A stretch of 23,074 nucleotides of DNA from JALYUA01 sp038253555 (GTDB lineage: Bacteria > Acidobacteriota > Thermoanaerobaculia > UBA5066 > Gp7-AA6). The notes under the pieces were generated by a model, which worked only from the letters and a program-made list of their open reading frames with translations, did not search any database and had not been told where the DNA came from. Both the position numbers and the translations under genes were made by a program. The DNA lies in NCBI GenBank assembly GCA_038253555.1, contig JBBSGZ010000052.1, forward strand, positions 1 through 23,074. The letters run 5' to 3'. Shown here in pieces: positions 14,609 through 22,051 of this stretch; position 1 is the stretch's first letter; each line of letters opens with the position of its first letter.

Positions 14609-15655
14609 TCAGCGGTACGCGAGGGCGGCCGCGAGGACTTCCTGGAACGCGGCCACCAGGAGGGAGGTCTCTTCGGGAGTCCCGAGGGTGATCCGGGCGC
14701 AGTCGCGGAAAGCCTCCTCGGTGAAGAACTTCAGCACGAGTCCGCGCCGGTCGAGCTCGGCGCGTATGTCCGCGACCGCTGCGGACGGAAAACGCGCCAG
14801 GACGAAGTTCGCTTCGGAGTCGTACGCGCGAACGCCGGGAAAACCGCGAAGGGCCGCGATGACCCGGCGCCGGTCCGCGATCACGCTGCTGCGGACGCGC
14901 GCGTAGTAGTCCGGATTGGAAAGGGCGGCGAGGGCCAGCCGCTCCGAGATACGGCTGTATCCGAGGTTCCGCGAGGAGAATTTGAGAAAGCTCCCGAGTC
15001 CCTTGCCCGCGATCCCGTATCCGATGCGGGCGCCCGCGAGGCCGTAGAGCTTCGAGAACGTGCGCAGCACGAGCAGGTTCGGGTAGCGTTCCGTCATCGG
15101 CGCCGCGTCTTCGGCGGGCTCGGCGGAGAACCCGAAATAGGCCTCGTCGAACACCACGACGGAGTCTCGAAAGGCATCGAGAATCTCAGGCAGCCGCGAG
15201 GTCGGGAACCGGTTGCCGGTCGGGTTGTTGGGCGAAGAGATGAGCAGGACTCGGGCCGGGCTGTCCTTCTGGATGGTGATCAGCGCGTCGAGGTCGTACG
15301 CGTAACCCGCCGGTCCTTCGACGATCGGGTATTCGACCGTGAGGCCGCCGACTTCGTCCGCGATGGACCGGTAGTACCACCAGGACGCGCTCGGAATCAG
15401 GCACCGCTCGCCCGGGCGCACCCAGTGATGAACGGCCTGCTTGAGCAGATCCTCGCACCCGTATCCGAGAAGAATCCGTTTTTCGGGAAGGCCGTGCATC
15501 GCGGCGAGGCGCTCCGAGAGCGCGCTGTAGACGCCACGCTGGAAGTCTCGCGTGTAGTTGAAGAGGAGGTCGGGAGAGGCCTCTCTCAGCGCCGCGAGGC
15601 ATTCCGGCGCGGGGCCATACCGGTTCTCGTTTCGGTCGAGGAGGATCGGCGTCAT
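14609..15655 (-). CDS. HisC-like PLP-dependent class I/II aminotransferase
   Basis: This 348-residue fold-type I PLP enzyme has LLDRNENRYGPAPE at the N-terminus, SSPNNPTGNRFP, VVVFDEAYFGF, and the PLP Lys202 in LRTFSKLYGLAGARIGYG. These match the histidinol-phosphate aminotransferase / threonine-phosphate decarboxylase (CobD) group. No other his gene or cobalamin biosynthesis gene is near, whereas a CDP-alcohol phosphotransferase and a nucleotidyltransferase follow closely. A role in making a phosphorylated amino alcohol is therefore as plausible as histidine synthesis. ATG 15655 starts just before the conserved LLDRNE. An AT-rich patch upstream may be its promoter. Confidence 0.85.
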   Translation of the reverse strand: MTPILLDRNENRYGPAPECLAALREASPDLLFNYTRDFQRGVYSALSERLAAMHGLPEKRILLGYGCEDLLKQAVHHWVRPGERCLIPSASWWYYRSIADEVGGLTVEYPIVEGPAGYAYDLDALITIQKDSPARVLLISSPNNPTGNRFPTSRLPEILDAFRDSVVVFDEAYFGFSAEPAEDAAPMTERYPNLLVLRTFSKLYGLAGARIGYGIAGKGLGSFLKFSSRNLGYSRISERLALAALSNPDYYARVRSSVIADRRRVIAALRGFPGVRAYDSEANFVLARFPSAAVADIRAELDRRGLVLKFFTEEAFRDCARITLGTPEETSLLVAAFQEVLAAALAYR

Positions 15656-15816
15656 AAGGGTGGGAAATTCTAATACGGGTGCGGGGGGAGGGACGACACC
15701 CCTGGATGGGGGAAAAGTATTGAAATCGCCAGCCAGACAGCGCCCTGGACATGTCCGTGAGCCGTCGGGCGGCGCGTGCCCGGACAGGTTGCGCGCGGCA
15801 AAGGGCGAAGTCGCGC
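15656..15816 (-). promoter_or_regulatory. candidate promoter region of the aminotransferase operon
   Basis: This 161-base gap separates the GT2 gene from the aminotransferase gene on the minus strand. Read on the minus strand, TATTAGAAT (15675 to 15667) is the most AT-rich stretch and could serve as a -10 about 15 bases before the ATG. No convincing -35 is seen. No open frame with coding character was found here. Confidence 0.25.
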
Positions 15817-16536
15817 TCAGCGCCCGCGCGTACGGTGCATCCAGCGGATCTTCAGCAGGTCCCGCAGGGTCGGGAGCGTGTCGCGGAGGACCGAGACGCG
15901 GGAGTCCGGTGAGTTGAACCAGAGCACGGGAACTTCGGCGATCGGGAGCCCGCGCTTCTGCGCGAGATGCAGGATTTCCATGTCGTACGCGAATCCCGCG
16001 ACCCGGGCGTCCCGAAAAAGGCTTCGCGCGACGTCGCCGCGGAACAGCTTGAACCCGCACTGGGTGTCGGCGATCCCGCGCACCGCGAACATCCGTACCA
16101 GCAGGTTGCCGGCGCGGCCGAGAAGCCTTCGATAGTAGGGCTGCGGCCGGCGCACCAGCGCGAGATCCATTGCGCGCGATCCGATCGCGATCGGGTGCGT
16201 GGGCAGCCGTTCGGCCAGCTTCACCCATTCGGTCAGCGGGGTCGAGAGGTCCGTATCGCTGACGAGGACCGGGTTTCCGCGGGAACCGAGAACGCCGGTC
16301 CGGAGGGCCGCACCTTTGCCGCGGTTCCGCGGGTGCACGAGGATGGCGAGCGGAAGCCCGCTCGCGTCGGCGGCGCGTTTTGCCACGTCCGCCGTTCCGT
16401 CGGTCGACCCGTCGTCGACGAGAATGACCTCCCAGTCCCAACCGCCGGGCTTTGTCGCGACCCATTGCGCGGCCACGTGCAGCGAGGCCGCGACCCGCTG
16501 GCTTTCGTTGTAGGCGGGGATGACGAGCGAAGCCAT
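15817..16536 (-). CDS. family 2 glycosyltransferase, ALG5/DPM1-like (polyprenyl-phosphate sugar synthase)
   Basis: This 239-residue GT-A enzyme shows VIPAYNES at 5-12, VDDGSTDG at 40-47, HPRNRGKGAALRTGVLGSRG, the metal-binding DTD at 93-95 (VSDTDLSTP), and ADTQCGFKLFRGDVAR. These are characteristic of dolichyl/polyprenyl-phosphate beta-glucosyl- or mannosyltransferases, which make a lipid-linked sugar on the cytoplasmic face. There are no C-terminal membrane helices, so it is the short soluble or peripheral type. GAGGGGG at 16542-16548 lies a few bases before ATG 16536 and supports this start. It follows the methyltransferase gene by 29 bases. The product could feed the GT-C protein at 11494-12855; that link is inference. 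Confidence 0.88.
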   Translation of the reverse strand: MASLVIPAYNESQRVAASLHVAAQWVATKPGGWDWEVILVDDGSTDGTADVAKRAADASGLPLAILVHPRNRGKGAALRTGVLGSRGNPVLVSDTDLSTPLTEWVKLAERLPTHPIAIGSRAMDLALVRRPQPYYRRLLGRAGNLLVRMFAVRGIADTQCGFKLFRGDVARSLFRDARVAGFAYDMEILHLAQKRGLPIAEVPVLWFNSPDSRVSVLRDTLPTLRDLLKIRWMHRTRGR

Positions 16537-16565
16537 CTCCGCCCCCTCGGAACGGGCGGGAGCGC

Positions 16566-17249
16566 TCAGGATTTCCCTCCCTCGAACACGAACTGGTAGC
16601 CGAACAGCGTGGGCAGCGCCCGGGCGGTGAACTGCGCCAATCCTCGCGTCGCACCGCTCCACGGAGGTCCGCCGAGCGCCGGCAGGGCGAGCTCGTATGG
16701 CATCGCGGTCGGCTCCGCCGACCTCACCCGGAAACCGGATGTCTCGAGAAGATGGCGCGCACTGGCGAGCGTGTAGAAGGACAGATGGGTGCGGTCGAGG
16801 ATCCCCCGGTCCGTGTACCGGAAATGGCCGAGCAGCAACCCCGCGCGGACGGAGATGTTCGCGATGTTGGGAAGCGAGACGAGGAGCGTTCCTCCGTCCC
16901 GGAGCCAGCCCCGGATCCTCCCGAGGAGCGCTTCCGGGCGGGCCATATGCTCGAGCACGTCGGCGCAGACCACGACGTTGAAAGGCGCGTCCCAGTCGCC
17001 CGCGTCCATGGCATCCACGGCGCGCCATTCGTCGTAGCCTTCGCGCGCGCTGGCCGGCAGGTCGGGGTCGGGCTCCACGCCCGCGAGAAAGGAACACCGG
17101 TCGCGCACGGCGCGTCCCAGATGGCCGCCGGCGGCGCCGAGGTCGAGCAGCCTCAGTCCCGGCGGCAGAGCCCGGATCCGGCGCCGGAGGAGATCGTGAG
17201 AGGAGCCTGGAATCTCCTTCCAGACGTATTTTTCGGAAGAGTGGGACAA
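16566..17249 (-). CDS. class I SAM-dependent methyltransferase
   Basis: This 227-residue protein has the SAM-binding loop DLGAAGG at 36-42, FNVVVCADVLEHMARPEALL, and LVSLPNIANISVRAGLLLG followed by GILDRTHLSFYT. The last motif is typical of methyltransferases in surface-polysaccharide and glycosyltransferase neighbourhoods. The substrate is unknown. The TTG at 17249 is the only usable start between the upstream NAD synthetase stop and the SAM loop. No ribosome site precedes it, since the space is taken by heptamer repeats. It is followed by the GT2 gene and probably acts with it, for example on a glycan. Confidence 0.82.
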   Translation of the reverse strand: MSHSSEKYVWKEIPGSSHDLLRRRIRALPPGLRLLDLGAAGGHLGRAVRDRCSFLAGVEPDPDLPASAREGYDEWRAVDAMDAGDWDAPFNVVVCADVLEHMARPEALLGRIRGWLRDGGTLLVSLPNIANISVRAGLLLGHFRYTDRGILDRTHLSFYTLASARHLLETSGFRVRSAEPTAMPYELALPALGGPPWSGATRGLAQFTARALPTLFGYQFVFEGGKS

Positions 17250-17252
17250 GCG

Positions 17253-17280
17253 GTTTTCAGTTTTCAGTTTTCGGTTTTCG
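17253..17280 (+). repeat. tandem heptamer repeat, four copies of GTTTTCR
   Basis: Two copies of GTTTTCA are followed by two copies of GTTTTCG, then a degenerate end. The array lies in the 91-base gap between the NAD synthetase and methyltransferase genes, immediately upstream of the proposed methyltransferase start. It is markedly AT-richer than its surroundings. The remaining part of the gap shows no feature. Confidence 0.85.
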
Positions 17281-17340
17281 GTTCCAGAGTCCGGCGGGCG
17301 GCATTCTCTCCCGTTTCCCTGGAACGGGACGCTCGCCCGC

Positions 17341-18999
17341 CTACTCGAGGTGGAACTTCTGCGCGATCGGAAAGCGGCGTCCCTCTCCAAACGCGCGGCC
17401 CGTGACCTTCGGACCGGGAGGCGCCTGGCGGCGCTTGTACTCGTTGCCGTCGATCCGGCGCGCGATGTCGAGAGCCAGCGACAGCGGGACCCCCGCACGG
17501 CGGGCGGCGGCCGCCGGGGCGAGCGCGTCGTCGACCAGCGCGTCGATCAAAGGGTCGAGGACGTCGTAGGGCGGGAGGGAGTCCGTATCTTTCTGGTCCG
17601 GCCGCAGCTCGGCGGAGGGCTCCTTGTTGATCGATTCCTGCGGGATCCGGACGCCGTCGCGGTTGAAATCGCGAGCGAGTTCATAGACGAGCGTTTTAGG
17701 AACGTCCGAAAGCAGGGCATACCCACCGGCCATGTCCCCGTACAGGGTGCAGTAGCCGAGCGCGAGCTCCGACTTGTTCCCGGTCGAGAGCACGAGGTGC
17801 CCCGAACGGTTCGAGAGCGCCATCAGGAGAGCGCCTCGAATGCGCGCCTGGAGATTCTCTTCCGCCGCGCCTCCGCTTTTTTTCCCGAACACGGGGACGA
17901 GAGTTTCGCGATACGTGTCGAACACCGGGCCGATCGGGAGCTCGAGGAGCTCGATCCCCAGAGTTTCCGCGAGCGACCGCGCGTCGCGCAGACTGCCGGC
18001 CGACGAGTACGGGCCGGGCATCGCCACGCCCTTCACGTTGGCCGCGCCGAGGGCCTCGACGGCGAGAGCGGCGGTCACGGCGGAGTCGATGCCGCCCGAG
18101 AGGCCGAGGACCGCCGTGGCGAACCCGCACTTCGATGCGTAGTCCGACAGCGCGAGCACGAGCGCCCGACGGAGCATCGGCACCGGTTTCTGCGGGCGGG
18201 CGAGAGGCCCCCTCCCCTCCGGCAGGTCCACGGTCCAGAAATCCTCGACGAACGCTCGGCTCCGGGCGGCCAGGCGGCCGGCGCCGTCGAACGCGAGGGA
18301 GTTTCCGTCGAAGACGAGCCCATCATTGCCGCCGACGAGGTTGCAGGAGACCAGGGGAACGCGTGTCCCGCGAGCGATCTGGCGCATCATGCGCTCCCGC
18401 AGGCGATCCTTCCCGAGGATCCAGGGGGACGCTGAGACGTTCACGTGCAGGTCCGGCGCGGCGCGCTTGACGTCCGCGACGGGGTCGCCCTCGTAGAGCC
18501 GCCGCCGTTTCCAGAAGGTCTTGTCGTTCCAGATGTCCTCGCAGATCGTGATGGCGATGCGCCGTCCGCCGGCGCGCACCACGAGGGGCCCGTCTCCCGG
18601 CTGGAAGTAGCGCCCCTCGTCGAAGACGTCGTAGTTGGGGAGCAGCCGCTTCCGGTATTCGCCGACGATGCGGCCGCCGCGCGCCGCGACCGCGACGTTG
18701 AAGACGCTCCGCCCGGAGGCGGACGTGTTGGGGGCGATCGAGCCGAAGACCCAGAGGGCCGCGCCTGTCGCCCGACCGATGCGGGAGGACGCCGCTGACG
18801 CCTCGCGCACGAACGCACGCCGCTCGACGAGGTCCTTCGGGGGGTACCCGGCCACCGCGAGCTCCGGGAAAAGGACGACCGCCGCCCCCTCCGCCTCGGC
18901 CCGGCGCCCGAGGTCCAGGATCTTCGCCGCATTGCCGCCGAAGTCTCCGACGGTCGTGTCGATCTGCGCGACGGCGACGCGCAGCGGCCGCGAGGTCAT
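17341..18999 (-). CDS. nadE: glutamine-dependent NAD+ synthetase
   Basis: This 552-residue two-domain enzyme makes NAD+ from nicotinic acid adenine dinucleotide, ATP and glutamine. The N-terminal nitrilase-type glutaminase has the triad Glu46 (LFPELAVAGYPPKDL), Lys117 (YRKRLLPNYDVFDE) and Cys153 (ITICEDIWND). The C-terminal ATP-pyrophosphatase domain has LGLSGGIDSAVT, with SGGIDS at 301-306, then STGNKSELALGYCTLYGDM and INKEPSAELRPDQKD. ATG 18999 overlaps the preceding stop as ATGA, which fixes the start and suggests translational coupling. The length and every key residue are normal. Confidence 0.96.
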   Translation of the reverse strand: MTSRPLRVAVAQIDTTVGDFGGNAAKILDLGRRAEAEGAAVVLFPELAVAGYPPKDLVERRAFVREASAASSRIGRATGAALWVFGSIAPNTSASGRSVFNVAVAARGGRIVGEYRKRLLPNYDVFDEGRYFQPGDGPLVVRAGGRRIAITICEDIWNDKTFWKRRRLYEGDPVADVKRAAPDLHVNVSASPWILGKDRLRERMMRQIARGTRVPLVSCNLVGGNDGLVFDGNSLAFDGAGRLAARSRAFVEDFWTVDLPEGRGPLARPQKPVPMLRRALVLALSDYASKCGFATAVLGLSGGIDSAVTAALAVEALGAANVKGVAMPGPYSSAGSLRDARSLAETLGIELLELPIGPVFDTYRETLVPVFGKKSGGAAEENLQARIRGALLMALSNRSGHLVLSTGNKSELALGYCTLYGDMAGGYALLSDVPKTLVYELARDFNRDGVRIPQESINKEPSAELRPDQKDTDSLPPYDVLDPLIDALVDDALAPAAAARRAGVPLSLALDIARRIDGNEYKRRQAPPGPKVTGRAFGEGRRFPIAQKFHLE

Positions 19000-19544
19000 G
19001 GCGCCTCGGGCGGAAGCTCGGCCAGAAGTGGTCGCCCCGAAAGCGCGTCCGCCAGGGTGGGCGCTTCGAGGTCCCTGGCGGTCAAGAGCAGCGAAACACC
19101 GAGGGAAAGCGCCGTCAGCAACGTGCCGGCCCAGCGGAGGATCGATTCTCGAGGGTCGAGCCGGCGCGATCCTCCGCGGGGCCGCGCGCCGAGATTGCTG
19201 AGAGCCATCCCGATCGTCTTGCCGAAGAGCAGCAGCGGCACGACGATGACGAAAAATGAGAGATACAGCCCGAACGCGGCGGCCCAGAGGAGACCGGAGG
19301 GGCTCGGCCACCGTTCGCGCGCGTGAACGGCGATCAGCAGGTCGAGCGCGACGATGAGGACCACTGTGGCGCCGTCCGCACCCGTGGAGAGAACCCGTTC
19401 CCGGAGGGGAGCGGGCCGCCGGATCGCCGGCTCGAGAGTCGGCCCCTCGGAAGGAAGAGGAAGGGAAAACGGCTCGCCGCGGTCTTCCCGCAGCGGAAGG
19501 TCGAGGAGCTCCTCCGGAGGACCCGGCCCGTCCTGCCCGTTCAA
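18996..19544 (-). CDS. RDD-family-like integral membrane protein
   Basis: This 182-residue protein has a charged, Pro-rich N-terminus of about 45 residues and then three hydrophobic segments near 55-74, 81-107 and 140-158. The start of the first, LRERVLSTGADGATVVL with Asp57, and the loop LFGKTIGMALSNLGARP followed by a basic stretch and ESILRW, resemble RDD-domain proteins. The function of that family is mostly unknown. TTG 19544 overlaps the stop of the TPR gene as TTGA, and the NAD synthetase gene overlaps its own stop, so the three are tightly linked. A much longer upstream frame exists but is a shadow of the TPR gene. Confidence 0.7.
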   Translation of the reverse strand: MNGQDGPGPPEELLDLPLREDRGEPFSLPLPSEGPTLEPAIRRPAPLRERVLSTGADGATVVLIVALDLLIAVHARERWPSPSGLLWAAAFGLYLSFFVIVVPLLLFGKTIGMALSNLGARPRGGSRRLDPRESILRWAGTLLTALSLGVSLLLTARDLEAPTLADALSGRPLLAELPPEAP

Positions 19545-21964
19545 GGGCGGTGATTCAGATGCCGGACGTAGATGCGTCCCATCAGGTCGAGGTCGCTCTT
19601 CAAGTACCGCTCGCCGAATTTGCGGTGGCGGATCGCCTCGGCGTCGCCCGGATCGATCGAGAGGGCTTCGCCGAACGACTGAATCGCTTTGGGATAGAGC
19701 CCGTTCTGGAGCTGCGTCACACCCTGATTGTAGTAAGCGCGGAGCAGGTAGGTGCGCGCGTCCTGATTTTCGCGGTCTTCCTGATAAATCCTCCAGAGCA
19801 CCGGGATCGCCGTCTCGTACTCCCCTTCGTTGTAGAGCTTCACCGCGGGAGTCAGCGCGGTCACTTTTTCCGCGGCGACACCCATCGACTGCCCGAAGGT
19901 CGGGTCGTTCTTGAAAGCGGGCGCGGCCTGGCTGAACGTCTTGAGAGCTTCGATGTACCGCTTCTCCTTCAGCGCGCGCTCGGCGGCCAGACGCATCCGC
20001 GCCGGCTCCGCGTCGACCGGAGCGGCGGGTGCGCCGGCAGCCGCTTCCCCCGAAGGCGCGGCCTCGATCGCCACGACGCCGGGCCCCGGAGAGCTCCCCG
20101 ACTTTCCGAGCTCCGCCTGCATGCGTGCCGCTTCTTCGTGGTCGGGGCTCGACGGGGGGATACGGCGGAGCTCGAGTCTCGCTTCTCCGATTTTCCCGGC
20201 GCCGAGGAGCTGTCGCGCGCGCGCCAGGGAGCCCGACGCTCCCGCGGGCGCGGGTCCCGCCGCCGCCGCCGGAGCAGCTGCTTTCGCCGGAGGACGGGGC
20301 ACGCGCCAGACGAGGAAATACACGAGCCCGAGGACGAGCGCCCCGAAGAGGCCCACCATGGCGAGGATCCGCCGGGAGACGGGAAAGCGCAGGGAACGCC
20401 CGGGCGCCGAGGCAGCAGCCGTCTTGACCGGGGCCGCGCTCGCCGGCGCGGCAGGAACGGCTCCGGCTTCGGGAGCCCATGGCTCGGCGGCCTCGCCGCC
20501 CTCTCCGGCGACCGGGCTCGCCATTTCGGCCTGAATGCGATCGAGGTAGAAGCGGGCGGTCGGCTCGCTCTCGTCCACCGCGAGGACCTCGAGGAAAAGC
20601 TCCCGCGCGCCGGAGAGGTCGCCGGCCTCGTACGCCTCGCGGCCGGTCTTCAATCCATCGGAAATCCGTCGATTGCCCTCTGCCATCTCCTGCCGCGCCT
20701 TCTCGATCCGAGTCACGGCGTCGGAGTTGTTGATGTCGATCAGGAAGATCCGCGACCAGACCTCGATAGCCTGCTGTCTCTCGCCGCGCCGGGCGGCGTC
20801 GTCGCCCTGCTTCAAAAGGGCGGCGATGTCCCGGTCGCCCGCGGCGGAATCTTCCTCCTGGGGCTCCAGCGCGCCGAACCCTTCCGGCTCGGAGGACATG
20901 GGCGTCGACGAGAAGGGCTCGATGTGCGCGGAAGTCCCGCCCCCGTCCAGGCTCAGCCCGTCCCCGCCGTCCGCCCACATGTCCGCGGGAGAGCCGGGCG
21001 CCGCGCCGGTCTCCTGCGACAACAGCGAGGGGACCTCATGTTGCAGCGGTCCCCGGAGAGAGGTCCGGGAATCGGACGGGGGAGGCTCGACGGGTTCCAC
21101 ACCGGGGGGAAGGTCGAGGGAGAGGGAGTCGAGGCTGAGCGCGTCGAGCCCGTCCGGGACCGCGGGAACGGCCCGGCCCGGCGAGGGAGGCGCTCCGAGG
21201 GGCGCGGCCTTGAGGGACGCCGTGTGTCCGTCGTCGAAATGAATGTCCGGCTGCTCGAGCGCATTGCCAAATCCACTCCCGCCTCCGGGCGGCTCGGAAA
21301 AATCGAGGTCGAGTCCGCCGAAGTCCGGAGGCGGAGGGGGCGTAGGCGCCACGGCGGCCGGCACCCGGGCCGAAGCCGGGCCGATACGCCGCTCGAGCAG
21401 TGGCACCGCCGGGTGATCGGGGTCGAGGCTCCGCATCTTTTCGAGCTCCCCCCGGGCGTCCTCGCGACGATTCTCCTCGAGGGCCGTGAGCGCTCTCTGG
21501 CGGCACGCGTCGAACACCGGTTGATTGCCCTTCTTCGATCTGGCCTTCTCGAGGATCTCGCCGGCATCCTGGTTTCCCGGGAGCACGGCGAGCACCTGCT
21601 CGGCCGCGGAGATTGCCGCGTCGAAATCCCGAGCGTTGAAGCTTTCGACCGCCCGGACCAGCAGCCGATTCGGGTCCGCGGCGACCACCCGCTCCTGCCG
21701 GGTCGGCGTGGTCGCGACCAGCGCTTCGAGCTGCGACACATCGACTTCGGCGCTCGGATTCCGCGCCTTTTCGAGCAGCTGTCGGGCGGGCGCAAAGCGG
21801 GCGTCCATTTTCAGGATGAAGTCGCAGCCGATCACGCAATCGTCGAGCTTCCCGTCCTTGAAGAGGTTCAGGGTGTGCCGGAAGGTGGAGAGGATCTTCT
21901 CCTTGACCTCGCGGGGCAGGGAGGGGTTGCCCGGGTACGTTCCGGGGTTGGTGTGGGCTTCCAT
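19541..21964 (-). CDS. large TPR-containing single-pass membrane protein
   Basis: The protein has 807 residues. Residues 1-200 are helical repeats (FNARDFDAAISAAEQVLAVL, ALEENRREDARGELEKMRSL). A Pro/Gly/Asp-rich, probably disordered region spans about 205-400, and more TPR-like helices follow at 400-490 (GREAYEAGDLSGARELFLEV). One membrane helix lies at about 533-555 (AMVGLFGALVLGLVYFLVW). After an Ala/Pro linker, a C-terminal TPR block runs from about 600 to 800 (YNEGEYETAIPVLWRIYQED, YPKAIQSFGEALSIDPGDAE). It therefore probably has TPR scaffolds on both sides of the inner membrane. ATG 21964 has GGAG at 21973-21976, 8 bases upstream. I do not recognise a specific family. A scaffold for an envelope complex is inference. 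Confidence 0.82.
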   Translation of the reverse strand: MEAHTNPGTYPGNPSLPREVKEKILSTFRHTLNLFKDGKLDDCVIGCDFILKMDARFAPARQLLEKARNPSAEVDVSQLEALVATTPTRQERVVAADPNRLLVRAVESFNARDFDAAISAAEQVLAVLPGNQDAGEILEKARSKKGNQPVFDACRQRALTALEENRREDARGELEKMRSLDPDHPAVPLLERRIGPASARVPAAVAPTPPPPPDFGGLDLDFSEPPGGGSGFGNALEQPDIHFDDGHTASLKAAPLGAPPSPGRAVPAVPDGLDALSLDSLSLDLPPGVEPVEPPPSDSRTSLRGPLQHEVPSLLSQETGAAPGSPADMWADGGDGLSLDGGGTSAHIEPFSSTPMSSEPEGFGALEPQEEDSAAGDRDIAALLKQGDDAARRGERQQAIEVWSRIFLIDINNSDAVTRIEKARQEMAEGNRRISDGLKTGREAYEAGDLSGARELFLEVLAVDESEPTARFYLDRIQAEMASPVAGEGGEAAEPWAPEAGAVPAAPASAAPVKTAAASAPGRSLRFPVSRRILAMVGLFGALVLGLVYFLVWRVPRPPAKAAAPAAAAGPAPAGASGSLARARQLLGAGKIGEARLELRRIPPSSPDHEEAARMQAELGKSGSSPGPGVVAIEAAPSGEAAAGAPAAPVDAEPARMRLAAERALKEKRYIEALKTFSQAAPAFKNDPTFGQSMGVAAEKVTALTPAVKLYNEGEYETAIPVLWRIYQEDRENQDARTYLLRAYYNQGVTQLQNGLYPKAIQSFGEALSIDPGDAEAIRHRKFGERYLKSDLDLMGRIYVRHLNHRP

Positions 21965-22051
21965 CAGGCGCGCTCCGCTCCGTCTGAGGCCGGAAGACCG
22001 TTTTCAGGGATCACTACCCTCGAATTATAGACTGCGGGCGGAGAAATTCCG
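21965..22051. promoter_or_regulatory. divergent promoter region between TPR gene and ftcD
   Basis: This 87-base divergent gap holds a single AT-rich island at 22023-22029. On the minus strand it reads TATAAT (22029 to 22024), a consensus -10, with a poor -35 (TCGGAA, three of six matches) 17 bases upstream. On the plus strand the same bases can be read as a weaker -10 for ftcD, with TTTTCA at 22001-22006 upstream. ftcD has GGAG at 22040-22043, 8 bases before its ATG. Confidence 0.4.

Noticed and set aside
18996..20978. Extended 660-codon version of the RDD-like gene
   Set aside because: Upstream of 19544 this frame overlaps the TPR gene and gives Arg/Gly-rich nonsense; the TTGA overlap gives a better start.
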